DNA from: Sorghum bicolor
Lineage: Eukaryota > Streptophyta > Magnoliopsida > Poales > Poaceae
DNA length: 64,000 nt
Assembly: GCF_000003195.3 (NCBI RefSeq)
Contig: NC_012876.2
Coordinates: 59,328,407 to 59,392,406 of the forward strand
Direction of reading: 5' to 3'
This document shows, in pieces, positions 23,255 through 34,858 of the stretch. Below the pieces are notes generated by a model. The model had not been told where the DNA came from. It saw nothing but the letters and a program-made list of their open reading frames with translations, and did no database searches. Positions within the stretch are counted from its first letter, which is position 1. The number at the start of each line of letters is the position of its first letter. A program made the position numbers and the translations under genes.

Positions 23255-25735
23255 CTACTTCGAAAGGTTCTGGCGCCGGCGTCGCTCGTCAGAGAGCTGC
23301 TTGGCGAACTTGGCGAGCTGCTCGGCGTTCGTGCCCACGCCGGGAACGTCCACGTTCTTGCCAGTCTCTAGGTCCACCCGGGAGACGTTCTGGCCGAGAA
23401 GGTCCTTGCCAATCTGCACCAGCTTGTCCATGTTCTCCTTGGAGCAGTCGTCGATGGAGCCCGCGCTGCCCGTGAGCTGATCATACTGGATGCGCAGGTA
23501 GTTTTGGCTGGAGTGCAGGGCCCTGAAGAGGACGCAGAGGTTGATGTCGACCATGTCGGCGCTGGCGGAGTTGAACATGTCGATGATGGGAGCGTTGCCG
23601 TCCTTGATGAGCCAGTTGAAGATGCCCCACTTGGCGGCGGCCTTGGCGCTGTACCTTTGGTCCCGGTTCGACCCGCAGCCGACGGAGATCACCATGAACT
23701 TGCCGTAGTCCGTCGGCTTCACCGGGAAGAAGTCGTCGTCGCCGAGGATGATGTCCTGAGTCACCTGGCTCATCGCACACAGTGTCTGCGAATGACAAGA
23801 TCAGCGAAGGCATTGGCATGAACTGCTCGCGCGCCACAAGGTGCGGTGGTCGGCTTGGTGCTTACGGGATTGTTGGCGGCGAGGCCTCCGTCGACGAGGT
23901 TGAAGGCCCTGGTCTTGCCGTCCTCGTCTTTGGTCTCGAAGTAGTGCGCCGGGAAGAAGGTCGGCGCGGCGGAGGTGCTGATCGTGATGTCCGCCAGGAG
24001 TGCATTTTTCGACGGCCGGTGCTTCAGCTGATCTCGAAAGATTCGAAACAAGGGCAATTGTCACTTGTCACTTGTCAGCACGCATGCAACGCGTTGATAT
24101 TAAAAAAACACCAAAAAGATTCTTCGCTGACATTTGTGACTAGATGATAAGCATCATTAGCAGTAGTTAATGTCTTAATGATGGTGATCCGATCTGATCA
24201 TATAATTAAGTAACAAAGTTGTTGATCGATCGTGGCTGGATCAAACTGAAACTAGTAGTATAGCTAGCCTCTTATAAGATCTTTTTTTTAGATTAAAGCC
24301 TCTTATAAGATATACAGAAAATACTAAGTACAGTTGGTACATATGCCATCAAATCAAAACCTGTCTTTGGTTTGCTCCCAAGTTTAAGCTACAAAGACCG
24401 GAGAGATACGACAATAGCAGACAGTGATGCATATGGAGCAAATTCGCCTGAATGGGCAACCGGGAGACGGGGGTGGGGCATGCTTAGTACAATATTTATC
24501 ATACTAACTGCTCTGGCTATTCTGCTATAACGTTGGCTTGACAGACACAGACTTGTCTCATTGAAAGAGTTTTAGTCAGAAAAAAAAAACTTGGTTTGGT
24601 ACGTAGGGAAGAAGTCGTCGTCGCCGAGGATGATGGCCTGAATGTGCGACCACCTACTATGATTCTCCTGTATAACTTGGTTTGGTAAAAAAAACTTGGT
24701 TTGGTACGTAGGGATCCTTCTACTCTAAAGACAAACGATTTACGTTTGGTAGGGGTGATTCTCCTCTCTGGAAACGGACCAGAGAATCACCCACCAAATG
24801 CACACTATTTCTGTTTACAGGAGAGTGACAATGCAGTACTATAGGCTATAGTAGCTGTTCACTTTCTTTGACTAACTGGTGTTTAATAATTGAATGCTTA
24901 CCTCAAAGCTTGAGAAAATTGTGGGTTGCAGGAATGCGATGTCGAAGGTCGGGATGACCACATTTGTTAGCGCCTTGTCCAACCTCATGTCGCCGAGGTA
25001 CTGACGAAGCAGGCTATGGAGGTACTTGCCGTCGTACTTCGGTCCCCTCACCATCCTCAGCGTGCTGGCGATCTTCGACAGGATCCAGTTCCTGCAAAAC
25101 TCACCATGCATCAGCTCACCCACCATCACTAGTCACCAGCTAGCACAGAGTAAACAATGCCTCTCTTCGAAGATTTTGGCATGCAGCATGTAGTATATAT
25201 GGTTGTTACTTCTGTGGGAAGATCTTGGGCGAGTGGTCGATGTAGAACTGCGCCAAATTCTTGGCGTCGAAGAGCGGCCGTCCGTTCTGGTCAGGAGCTG
25301 TGAGCATCGCCGTCAGGAGACCACCGGTGCTCGTGCCGGCAACAACGTCGAAGTAGTCGGCGATCCTAGCATCTGGTCCATCCAGTTCCTGCATGCACAC
25401 GGCGGACGACATCATAACCTCATAATCAGGGCCTATCTAGACCTGCTGCATGGAGCAACAAAGAACGAACTGCGACGCGTATTAGTACATATACGGTGGC
25501 AAATGTTCGACAGGATAGTGTACAAGTGAAGAACGCTGCTTTGCTAGCTAGATGATGACTGATGAGAGCTAGCAAGGAACTTGTGGCTTACTTGGAGCTT
25601 CTCTTCGAGGAAGGCCAGGATGGTGGCGGGGATGATTCCTCTGACGCCGCCACCATCGATGCTCAGAACGGTGACGAGCTTGACCTTTTCGGGGTTCGTC
25701 TCGTGTGCGCCTTCTGCAGAACTAGGGCTTGCCAT
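23255..25735 (-). CDS. Patatin-like phospholipase (acyl hydrolase)
   Basis: Five exons read from right to left: 25735-25592, 25388-25210, 25091-24902, 24027-23866 and 23785-23255. Together they encode 401 residues, the usual patatin length. All introns have GT/AG ends and the frame is continuous. The catalytic parts are intact: oxyanion loop DGGGVRG (27-33), nucleophile GTSTG with Ser68, and catalytic Asp217 in VDGG. The conserved [14 protein letters not shown] block crosses the exon 1/2 junction. Patatin-like proteins release fatty acids from galactolipids or phospholipids and act in lipid turnover, defence and signalling. The first in-frame ATG is at 25735. The N-terminus is short and polar, with no signal peptide, so a cytosolic or membrane-associated enzyme is likely rather than a vacuolar storage patatin. 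Intron 3 contains a copied piece of exon 5 (see 24589-24714). Confidence 0.92.
24589..24714. repeat. Copied exon fragment between 21-bp direct repeats in intron 3
   Basis: ACTTGGTTTGGTACGTAGGGA occurs at 24589-24609 and 24694-24714. Between the copies, 24608-24641 nearly repeats exon-5 sequence at 23725-23759 (GAAGAAGTCGTCGTCGCCGAGG...). The rest of the insert, to 24693, is unrelated sequence containing a third partial ACTTGGTTTGGTA. Confidence 0.75.
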
Positions 25736-25868
25736 TTTTTGAGGTTTCGATAACACAAAGCAAGCTATATATGCGATTGTGAGAGTTATGAGAAGGAACA
25801 CACAATGTCTTGAAGGTAATAGACTAGTAGTATACTAAGCAGCAGACCATGCATTAAGGTAAGGTCGT

Positions 25869-25876
25869 CTTATATA
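25869..25876 (-). promoter_or_regulatory. Probable TATA box of the patatin-like gene
   Basis: The minus strand reads CTTTATATAAGACG, with TATATAAG about 135 bp upstream of the start codon. This would give a 5' UTR of about 100 bp, a normal plant arrangement. No experimental support. Confidence 0.45.
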
Positions 25877-25879
25877 AAG

Positions 25880-26246
25880 ACATGCAGGACTCTGGATTAA
25901 CTCAAGGATGGAAGAAGCAACATTGTTGCCAACGCTGCAGGGTTATACAGGGTCAAAGTAATGCCAAAAAGCCAACTAATCTGATTAATTAAATTACTCC
26001 TCGAGATAAGCAAAGCCATCTGTTCCGTTCAACCGCCTGTAGTTAGGACGGAAGAAGAGAAATCAGTGCCAGACTGCCAGGCATCTTCAACGCGGCAAAA
26101 TACTGTACCTCAAACTGTATTATAAAGAGACTAACGTGCTCAATATAGTACTATATACAGAATTAAACATAGCAAGCGACATCTCAGCGCTAACTAACAA
26201 ACACCTTGCCATTTTGTACAGCTATCGGATTCAGAAATTAAACGAA
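25880..26246. other. Upstream flank of the patatin-like gene
   Basis: Non-coding sequence, presumably promoter. No specific cis-element can be defended from sequence alone beyond the TATA box to its left. Confidence 0.4.
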
Positions 26247-26370
26247 GTGAGCCTAACTCAACTGGTTATGTGAGAGGTGTGGTATAATGCACCCGACCAC
26301 CCAGGTTCCGTCTTGAAACCACATAATAAACTTCCTCCTAAGTTGGATCGGTTGGATCTCTTTTTTTTTT
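26247..26370 (+). mobile_element. tRNA-derived SINE-like element
   Basis: GCCTAACTCAACTGG resembles a pol III A box. About 50 bp on, CCCAGGTTCCGTC resembles a degraded B box. The segment ends with GGTTGGATCTC and a T10 run (26361-26370); T-run ends are typical of grass p-SINE-type elements. Family and exact 5' end are uncertain. Confidence 0.45.
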
Positions 26371-26798
26371 GTACAGCTGTCAGAAGCTATAGTTAAAAGG
26401 ACAAAAAAATTATTTCTACCACACTTCCCTCAAATAATAATAAAAAAATACCAAATTTGAGGTACACCAGCCACAATAATTTTGAATCAACCGTTATAAG
26501 CTGTGCACTGTCTCTTATATTAATTGATGAGTCGTTGCTTGTCTCTTTAATTGTCAAGATACTCCTTGATCTTTCCTCTCTATTATAAGTGAAACAAAAC
26601 ATGTGTAGTTGTGTACAGTACCTAGGAAATTTATAAATCACACAAGTCATCCACGTTTGCACTAAACCCTCCCAATTTTGTTCATCATCCCTTCTACTAC
26701 AAGTTAGTATCGTCTAGACATCCACCAACCGTTCTCCAATTCAAGCCGCAGGTCGGAGTAAATCAATCCAATATGCAACCGTTATTATATCTATTCTA

Positions 26799-27055
26799 TT
26801 CCATCCTAAAATATACAAGGTGTAGAAACATTTAAAATTTGTCCCAAATTATAATGTATTCTAGATGAACTAACTACTCCAAGCACCAATCACATGTGCA
26901 TTGCCATTAAAGTGTCCCACCAGACTCAAAACATTATAACAAGATCCCTCTGTGATTAAAAGAGTGATTATATATGTGGCATTTGCTTTACATATAATGT
27001 ATAATGTCTCCTAAAATTCATAGAAAATCTTATATTTTAGGACGGATGGAGGCGG
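26799..27055. mobile_element. Degenerate Stowaway-like MITE
   Basis: The ends CCATCCTAAAATATA and TATATTTTAGGACGGATGG are imperfect inverted repeats of the CTCCCTCCGTCCC type. The interior is AT-rich without coding content. Confidence 0.5.
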
Positions 27056-27179
27056 TACACCAATTGTTATGAAAGTCACTACTAATTACGTGGAACTCCA
27101 GGAAGTAGTAAGATATATTTCTTGGAAAGATATGATATAGAAAGTTGCTCAATTATAATGGAGAGAGCCGAAAAATGAA

Positions 27180-27920
27180 CAAGGTAATAGCCTATTTGTA
27201 TTGGATTAGGCTAATTGTTAACCTAACTAAAAATTAGCAGCTAACTAGTACTTTTTTAGTGATAAGTGACGTCCCTGTCGATAGCGAGGCATCAGTGTTG
27301 ACTTCATGAATCTCGATATGTGCTGGCTTATTAGTCCTTTGGAGGTGTTTATAGGGGTAGGGTTTACGTGTGTTTATAGGGGTAAGTATGCGCGCGTGTT
27401 ATGGGTGTTTGCGTTATACTGTGTAGTTAACTAGTATTAACATCTCAAGCTGATAGGTGCATGCGTCTCCGACTTGACACGGTGCTTGCATTTTTTTGAA
27501 TTTATTTTAGAATTTAACGAACGGTGTTATTTTTTCAGTGGTAGATGACGTGTCCATCGACAGCGAGACGCCTGTGGTGACTTCGTCAATCTCGACTTTT
27601 GGCGATCTAAGTGTGTTCTTCAGATGTGCTCATAAGAGTAGGGAGTATGTGCGCGCGTTCATAGAGGTGAGTGTGCGCTCGTGTTTGTGAGCAACTACGT
27701 CTATAACTGAGTCTCGCAAAAAAAAATCTAACACATCGGACTATTTAGTTTTTGTTAGCTAGTTGTACCTAACAAATAATGGACTAACCACTAGCTGTGT
27801 CTTGGCCAATTTTTATCCCACGTGTTAGCCCTCATGTTTGGATCATCTAGACTAATTTTATTTACTAATAATTAGCCCTGTACAATCGTGTCAATTTATG
27901 GCTTCTCTGTTAGCTGTATA
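27180..27920 (+). mobile_element. MITE remnant with two non-LTR retrotransposon tails inside
   Basis: The segments at about 27190-27245 and 27745-27890 look like the two ends of one MITE (TTAGC/GCTAA-rich, partly complementary). Between them lie two diverged copies of a grass LINE/SINE 3' tail (about 27260-27425 and 27535-27717). These share the GTGACG(T)GTC..TCGA(C/T)AGCGAG and CGCGCGT...phrases; the second ends in an A-run at 27718-27726. Confidence 0.4.
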
Positions 27921-29434
27921 TGATTTGTAGTACAAGCAGTAACTATTAATATTTTTCAGTCATATGTTTGGATATTTGCCAACAGTGGAAGGTGCCCATG
28001 GCATCAAGTAGGGGTGAAACTTTTGTCAGTCAAGAAAATTATAGAAGAAAAGTATGGGATTCCTTACGTAATTTTTTCTTCTATAATTTAGGAGCTAGAT
28101 GTTGAAAACTTTTAGAGAAACCAAACAAATGTGCTCCCAACTTTTTTTAGCCAGTCGGAAAATTCATTGATTTACCAATTGTTCTTTAGACTAATGGAGA
28201 TGCTCTTAGACTATAGTATATCCAATGGATTTTTCACAAAGATTATATGGGAGGTAGGAAAGCTGGAATTTTGGTACATGCAACACTTTCTAAATGGGTA
28301 TGAGCAACGTATGCTTCTAGGAACAAGCATGCAATGTCTCTGTTAGAGTCAACAAATGCAATCATGTTCTATATCACTACACTAAAGTTTGCAGTTGCCA
28401 CTTCCAAGAGTAAGGATACGTACTATATATAGGAACGCATCCTTTTATATAGAGGGAAAAACAAAGAGGATGAGATCATAGCCTTTTTCGGTATCAGTCT
28501 TTTTTACCGTCAAGGGAAAACATGTATTATGGTTCTTAAAACGGAGAAAAATTACGAGCTTAAAAACCATAGTAACACGTAGCTCAGAACAATGTAACAG
28601 TTATACCTTCCAGCTGATCTACATAGATGAGACCCGCACGACTGTCTACCGTTATCCTACCCTTTTGTTATCATTATCTTTGAAAGCTAGCAATAAGAAA
28701 ACAAGGAACAATAAAGCACAGCTATGTAGTATCCTAAATTTTAGGAAGCTGTCCAGATTTTAATTTATGATGATGACCAAAACCAAAGAAGATGTGCACG
28801 CGTGCTGCCCATTGACTTCTCTGAACCAGGGTATGTTGACAAGAAAACGGATGAGGTTATAGGGCTGGCCATTGAGTGTAAGCAAAAGAAATCTATTACA
28901 AACTTTAATTATGTTTTCATTATGTCACACGCAGTTCATGCTTGGTGGTAGATAACGTTGTTTGACATTTGTCATTTTGTCCTGTTTTAAAAATCTCTCA
29001 GCTCTGTAAGTAGGTATAACCCAGGTTTTCTTTTTGTTCTGTTGTGATTCTATTCTTTACAAATTAAATATTAGTCTGAACACAAGCTCCAAAACCAAAA
29101 ATGGCATCACCTATCTTTCCAGTGGCCAATGGCAGGTCTAGACTACATCTTTGAAAAAATCAAAATTCTCTGATCTCTCAATATGTTTTAACAACATAAC
29201 TACAGACTTTATTTTTTCAACTATCATTATACAGGTTTCGCTCACAAAGTAACAGATTCAAGCTGAACAGGAACATAATCTGACATTTCCATTTATCAGA
29301 AAATCTGACAGGCTGACTAAAATATGATTCGACCATTTTTGTAGGGAGAAACTGCACTTCATATTGCATTATGATGGATTCCATATTCCCAGTTGGGCCA
29401 TTGGTAGTTCAATTCAGAATGCCTTTTCAAATGA
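27921..29434. other. Gene-free stretch
   Basis: Intergenic sequence ending at the SCNM1-like stop codon. The right end (about 29200-29434) is probably the 3' UTR of that minus-strand gene. Open frames here show no recognisable protein. Confidence 0.45.
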
Positions 29435-32400
29435 TCAGGAGAGACAGATGTTAGGATCATCTTCATCTGAGTCAAATTCAACCTGCCATCAAGCATAGGA
29501 TGTTCAATGGACAACACCTCATATTTTGTATAGAAAAACTGGTATAACTTTGGATAAATAATGCACAACCACATTTGCATATCCAAGTAACCTCTTTTGT
29601 GGGGCATCGTATCACAAATTCACACAGTAAACCTACTGATGTCATGTCACCTATGTCAACGTGAAAAATGCAATATGTACTATACTTATGTTAAGACTAA
29701 GAACTGTAGGTACTTCAGCACAGCAAAGCACATCTCATCGATAATTGTCAAGAGCAAAATTTATGTAACTCACATTTTCATCTCTGTACCATCTTCCATG
29801 GCCATCCCGTTTCCAGCCTGAAGCAGTGAACCGAAGTTCTAGCTCCTGGCGTTTTCGGACTTCTGTTTGCCTATCAGAAAATAACTTGTCTTGAGTCTGA
29901 TTTCCAGCGGAAGTTTCTCCTTTACAGTTCCATTCTCGCGATCCAGCATTTCCAGTGGATAGTTCCATGGGAACATCAGAAGGAGCAACATTGGAGTCAA
30001 AGGATGAAGTATTTGCCGTCCATTTCGAATCATGAGATGCCTTCTTGCCTTTGAAATCATTGAATCTGCTTGACTGTGCCTCCAGAATTGCCCTCCGGGT
30101 CTCCTCGATTAATGGCTTTTCTTTGATATTGGTAGGCCTAATACCGGTGTGCAGATTGCCAGAATTTGAATGGGAAGCATCTGAAGAGAGAGCCAGTCTC
30201 TTGTTAATTTCATGCTTCTTAGATAATTCTTTCTCCCTCAGCCTAGATTCTGCAGCGATGTGCCGTGCACCTTTATTATGCATCTGTTCATATGTAGAAG
30301 AACAAGCCATCAATGTCTAGAAAGATAAATCACAAAAGGAGTACATAAACATAAGCAAGAACCTGCATGAGGTTTCTGGTAGCAAACATACTTCCTACAG
30401 AAGAGACATACATAACTAGAAAATGAAAGAAAAAATTATAAAATGACTGCAGTGACATCGACAGACGAACCACTGATATTGTATGATACACTCCCTCCAT
30501 TAATAAATGTATGATGTTTGGAACAAGCTGCGGTCTTGTTTTTCACTTTGACCAGTGATGTAGCCCACAGATGTTTCCTAGCAGTCTAAATATCCCTTGT
30601 CAGATTAAGAGATAATATACCATCGCTGACAGTTTACCAAGTCGTGATAATCCCAGCCAGAGAAACAAATGATAGGGGTGAAAGGTGACGGCCCGATGTT
30701 TTCAGGTCGTCTGGTCGACCTGGGACCGACCGGGACGATTAATCACGATTAATCAGATGACTTGTACAGGTTAACAGTACCCCTGATCAGTCACCTGGGA
30801 CCGACCAGGACGATTAATCGCAATTAATCGGACGACTTGAAAACATCGGGATACCCATATGGCTATATCATGATATTCGAAACTAGATAAACAAATGATA
30901 TTCCAATTGGCAGTTAGTTGAACAGAGGAAAGAGTTACGGGGTCTTGGTATCCCAGATTTAAGGAACCTTAACCTGTCCTTATTAAGTTGATGGATTTTT
31001 TTATACCATTTGAAGTTTAATTCTATTCAGACGGAGATTGTGGATTTCAAATACAGAACTCACCCAAATCTGTTATGTTGTCCAGAAATTCACTCTTCTC
31101 CTTTCGGAAAGGTGTTCTATGGGTGGCTAAGGCCAGCTCAAATGGGCATTATGTGGAAGATTGGTAATGGAGAAAAGGTTCAATTTTGGGAGGATCACTG
31201 GTTTGACAATTCTAGCCAAGCTATCCAATATTGGCCTTTGTACATTATTAATGAACAACAGGAGAAGAGGGAAGACTATAGCAGAGGTTTGGGATGGAGA
31301 AGTGTTAAAACTCTCCTGTAGGAGGTGTGTCTTTGAGAGATTAATGGACTTATGGTATGAGTTGTTAGATGTGGTAGAAAACTTGAATCTTATGGATGAT
31401 GAAGATCATATTATCCGGAGCCATAGCTTAAATGGTAGATTTTCAGTTCAATCTCTATGCAGTCATTAATCATAGGGGAATAATCCCTACTTATGTGCAT
31501 GCTGTTTGGAAATTACACATTCCTCCTTGGGTGCAAATTTTCCAGTGGCTTTTGTCCAAAAATAGATTGCTCACTAGGGATAACCTGGCAAAACGAAGGG
31601 AGGTCTTGGACCAAACTTGTTCGTTCTGTTCCGAGAAGGAGACCATTAAACATCTCTTTTTCCAGTGTATTGTGGCTAAAAGGATCTGGTGTACTACCTC
31701 TGAATTGTTTAATTTAGATGGTGATTTTGATTTTGACGGTGACGCACTGGATTGCAAATAAATGTCATGATATCCCTAACATAGTTTGCTCAGCTGTCAT
31801 GTGGTGTTTGTGGAAGTTTCGTAACAGTTTGTGTTTTCAGGGAGCAATGTGGTTGGGCGAGAAGATGGTTCTGATGTGGGTGGTAAGAATGCTGCGGAGA
31901 TGGATGCCAATGTTCAAGCTGGAAACAAAAGAACAGGTGGAAGTACTGGCTATAAAGCTGGAAGCTTGGGCGTTACAACCGCCGGAAATCTGATGGATGA
32001 CTTTGAGGGAGAAGCAACCTTCAGGCTCGGAGCTGTTGGATGTTCAGTCTTCGGGCCAGGGCTACACCGCTGCGATCCAGTCTTTTTCTGATAGTGATAT
32101 GCATTGTCTGGGAACTGATAATGTTTGTAATGAGAGTGAGCCTTAGGTCGTCTGTTTTTGGTGGACGCGTCTATACGCTGTGATCTTGGATGCTGTTTCG
32201 CTTTATGCATAATAAAGTGGGGGAAACATGTTCTCTAAAAAAAAAAAGGTGCATTGTCGATTTTGTCCCATCAACTTCCCCCAAGGCTAACTTTCATCCC
32301 TCAACTATCAGTTGAGCACTTGATCCCCTAATCTCTTCTCCTTCTGAGTCCCTTGTCTGATGCGGCGCGCAAGGTTGGCATGCCTGATCAGCGATTATTC

Positions 32401-33221
32401 ACTTTTAACTAATTTAGATTGACTTACTTGTGATCAAATTACCCGATTCCAAATTGTCATTTCTATATTTCTTTGGTCAACTAGATATCTTCACTCTAGG
32501 AGAGTAGGAGCCAGCATTCTAGAATTTTTGGAGTCACAGTCCCTGCTCAGCTGCTCTGACTCATGCTCTACTGAATACAGACATGATGATTTGTTTTCCG
32601 GTATTGCACAGTAGAAAAACAAGTATTGATGTAATCCTTGGCTTCTTTATCTTTTACTAACATCATAAAAAGGTACTGCTAGCATGGCACTCCACCACAA
32701 CAGAGTAGCATCATAAAAAGGTACTGCTAGCATGCGAACATGGCACTCCACAACAGAGTAGCACTATTTGACCCAGAGAAAAAAAGTCCGGGGGACTTGG
32801 GTGATCGGTTTGTGCTAGTCAAAGGACGAAAGTGAGCTTCTAAAAAAAGTCGAGGAGCAAAATGCCTATTCCAGCGAGGGAAGACAATAGAAGAAGTTAC
32901 ACGAGCTAATCCTCATCCTCACTAATGCATTGGCCACAACAAATTCACGCAATCATAGGAGATTCATCAGCAATTAACTAGGGGAGTCCAGTAAAGGAGC
33001 ACTCGGGGTAGGTGATGCTGGCTTACGGAGAGCATGAGGGGGGTGTCGAGGACGGGGCGGTGGGGGCAGACGAGGCAGGCGAGCTTGCCGTTGGGGAGCT
33101 TCCTGAAGGAATCAGGCGTCGAGGGAGACGAGGACGCCGTGGAGGGCAGCAAGAGGTCGTCGAGGCGCCGCTTCCGCTGCTGCGCGTCACGCGCCCAGCT
33201 GTCGCCGCCGAACACGCTCAT
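29435..33221 (-). CDS. SCNM1-like zinc-finger splicing factor
   Basis: Three exons read from right to left: 33221-33027, 30283-29774 and 29482-29435. They encode 250 residues with phase-0 GT/AG introns. The protein starts MSVFGGDSW, matching the start of animal SCNM1, and 33221 is the first ATG in this frame. A U1-type C2H2 zinc finger spans residues 49-73 (CLVC, then H67 and H73) within the hallmark CPHRPVLDT block. A charged linker follows. The C-terminal acidic motif is SGW..DG.GRWYRDENVEFDSDEDD (220-246). Human SCNM1 was named as a sodium-channel splicing modifier and has been placed in the activated minor (U12) spliceosome, so a nuclear role in minor-intron splicing is likely here by homology. 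Intron 1 (2.7 kb) splits the zinc finger and holds a LINE fragment and other repeats. Confidence 0.9.
30692..30850. mobile_element. Small TIR element (CCCGATGTTTTCA family)
   Basis: A 159-bp element with ends CCCGATGTTTTCAGGTCGTC and GACGACTTGAAAACATCGGG. The interior carries paired GACCGACC and CGATTAATC repeats. It lies in intron 1 of the SCNM1-like gene. No clear target duplication is visible; a hAT-like origin is a guess. Confidence 0.6.
30900..32247 (+). mobile_element. 5'-truncated L1 LINE in intron 1 of the SCNM1-like gene
   Basis: Only the C-terminal part of ORF2 remains. The post-RT region (GLGIPDLRNLNLSLL, 30946-30990) and a zf-RVT domain (about 31470-31700; CSFCSEKETIKHLFFQC) are readable, in three frames with stops. 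It ends in an A-run (32237-32247). It lies antisense to the host gene. Low coding integrity and missing target duplications indicate an old insertion. Confidence 0.8.
32254..32872. mobile_element. Possible diverged TIR element
   Basis: The left ATTTTGTCCCATCAACTTCCC...CTTTCATCCCTCAAC and the right end (GTCAAAGGACGAAAGTGAGC...GTCGAGGAGCAAAAT) are rough inverted repeats of a "ctttcgtccctcaac" type seen in several grass TIR families. Inside, a 48-bp unit (CATCATAAAAAGGTACTGCTAG...) is tandemly duplicated at 32661 and 32709. Weakly supported. Confidence 0.3.
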
Positions 33222-33474
33222 GCCGGCTTCCTCGCCGTCGCGGCCACGGCCGCCGGGAGGAGATCTGGTGGACTGGTGGTGGTTTGGCCCGCGCCCTCTC
33301 CCTGGACCGGACCGGGATTTCCGCCCTGCCAAACACTACTTCTACTTGGGCTTTTCTGGTGGGGGCATTGGGGTGCAAACTGCGAAGGCTGGTGGGTTTG
33401 TCAGTGGGCCGACCTAATGATAGAATGGGCACTATGCTTGGCCTCTTATGACTTATCTTTGCGTTGCATATTAT
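33222..33474. other. 5' flank of the SCNM1-like gene
   Basis: GC-rich up to about 33345, probably 5' UTR and core promoter of the minus-strand gene. The frame stays open upstream of the ATG but without another ATG. The TSD of the foldback element lies at 33467-33474. Confidence 0.45.
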
Positions 33475-34436
33475 GGAAAAAGTCTACTTTAGCTCCCTCA
33501 ACTTTCGTAAAAGTCTGATTTTCATCCCTAAACTCTAAAACCGGACAAAATACATCCCTCAACTTTTAAACCGTGCACATTACATCCTTGATCTGGTTTT
33601 GAAAGCGGTTTTACCTTTTTCTTTTTATTTATTTTGGCTGAATTTTTTTAAAAAATCACAGTAAATCACATAAAAATCATAAAATAAAAAACTTAATTTT
33701 GTTGGACTTCAGATCAGTAGACCTACACATTGAATATATATTATAGTATGTTTTAGTACAAATATTTTCGATGCATCTTTAGATCTATGTTTTTCTGTAA
33801 TTAATTAGACTAATTATAGCTACATTTTCTACGGTCTAATTGTGATGAAATTTATATGGTGAGCTAATTATTCTATGTTTGAGTTATAGTAAAAATTTTA
33901 TACTCATTGAATCATGTATTATTTAGTTATAGAATTATATAGGTTTATGCTTGTTAAATTTAATAAATCTATAACTAAGTTATACATGATCTAATGAGTA
34001 TGAATTTTTTACCATAGTTTAAACATATAATAATTAGTCTAACATAAAAAATTCACCACAATTGGACCATACAAACTATAGCTATGAATTATTCTAATTA
34101 ATTATAGAAAAAACAGTTCTAAAGCTACAATAAAAATTTTGTACTAAAGCATACTATATTATATGTTCACTATATAGATCTACTTATCTAGAGTCCAACA
34201 AAATCAGATTTACTATTTTATGAATTTTATGTGATTTACTATAATTTTACAAATATTCAGCCAAAATAAATAAAAATAAAAAAGATAAAACTGCCTTCAA
34301 AACCGCTCATAACCATGTCAGGGACGTAATATGCATGGTTTTAAAAATTGAGGGATGTATTTTACCCGGTTTTGAAGTTTAGGGATGAAGAACAGACTTT
34401 TGCGAAAGTTGAGGTACCTATAGTGGACTTCTTCCA
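33475..34436. mobile_element. 962-bp foldback (hairpin) transposable element
   Basis: The whole element is an inverted repeat. The left arm begins GGAAAAAGTCTAC and the right arm ends GTGGACTTCTTCCA. The complementarity continues through CTCAACTTTCG, CATCCCTAAACT, ACATCCCTCAA and the AT-rich interior to a turn near 33950, leaving almost no loop. An 8-bp direct repeat CATATTAT flanks it (33467-33474, 34437-34444). There is no coding content. An 8-bp duplication suggests hAT; a 9-bp Mutator-type duplication with one mismatch is the alternative. Confidence 0.85.
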
Positions 34437-34444
34437 CATATTAT

Positions 34445-34858
34445 TGACACGTGGGTCTCACAATTTTTCCTTCTAAGGTATTGACGATTTTGAATAAAAA
34501 TAAGACCAACTTATAGGTACCAAGGTTTTTCAATAAGAAAAAATTATGCACCTAAAATAGAGTTGAAGAAAACTTTGAGCCTAGTTAGGTGTATGGCCAC
34601 ACTTTATGCTTGTAACACCCAAATCATAAAATATTTAATATAAATTTCATAAAAAATATTATAAAAAGATTGCACCCTACTCTTATTTGGTAGAGAGGTT
34701 CATGTGAGGTTTTATATACCTTTTTTGCTATGTACAAAAACTAATGTATATTAGCCAATAAATGCTCAGATTAATGGTAACATTGCATATTTTATTAGCT
34801 AGTGTGATACCATCAGATGACCATATATATTACTTACCTTTGGGACCATGCTACCGTA
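34445..34858. other. Gene-free stretch
   Basis: AT-rich intergenic DNA between two transposable elements. Nothing recognisable. Confidence 0.5.

Noticed and set aside
23481..24147. Other-frame products over patatin exons 4 and 5
   Set aside because: Only the frame giving the DGG motif and the patatin C-terminus is consistent with splice sites.
25736..25801. Hydrophobic N-terminal extension (signal peptide) of the patatin-like protein
   Set aside because: The upstream in-frame stretch is hydrophobic but begins with GTG; there is no ATG before 25735.
33222..33332. Longer N-terminus for the SCNM1-like protein
   Set aside because: The frame is open upstream, but the codon at 33332 is TTG and the family start aligns with the ATG at 33221.
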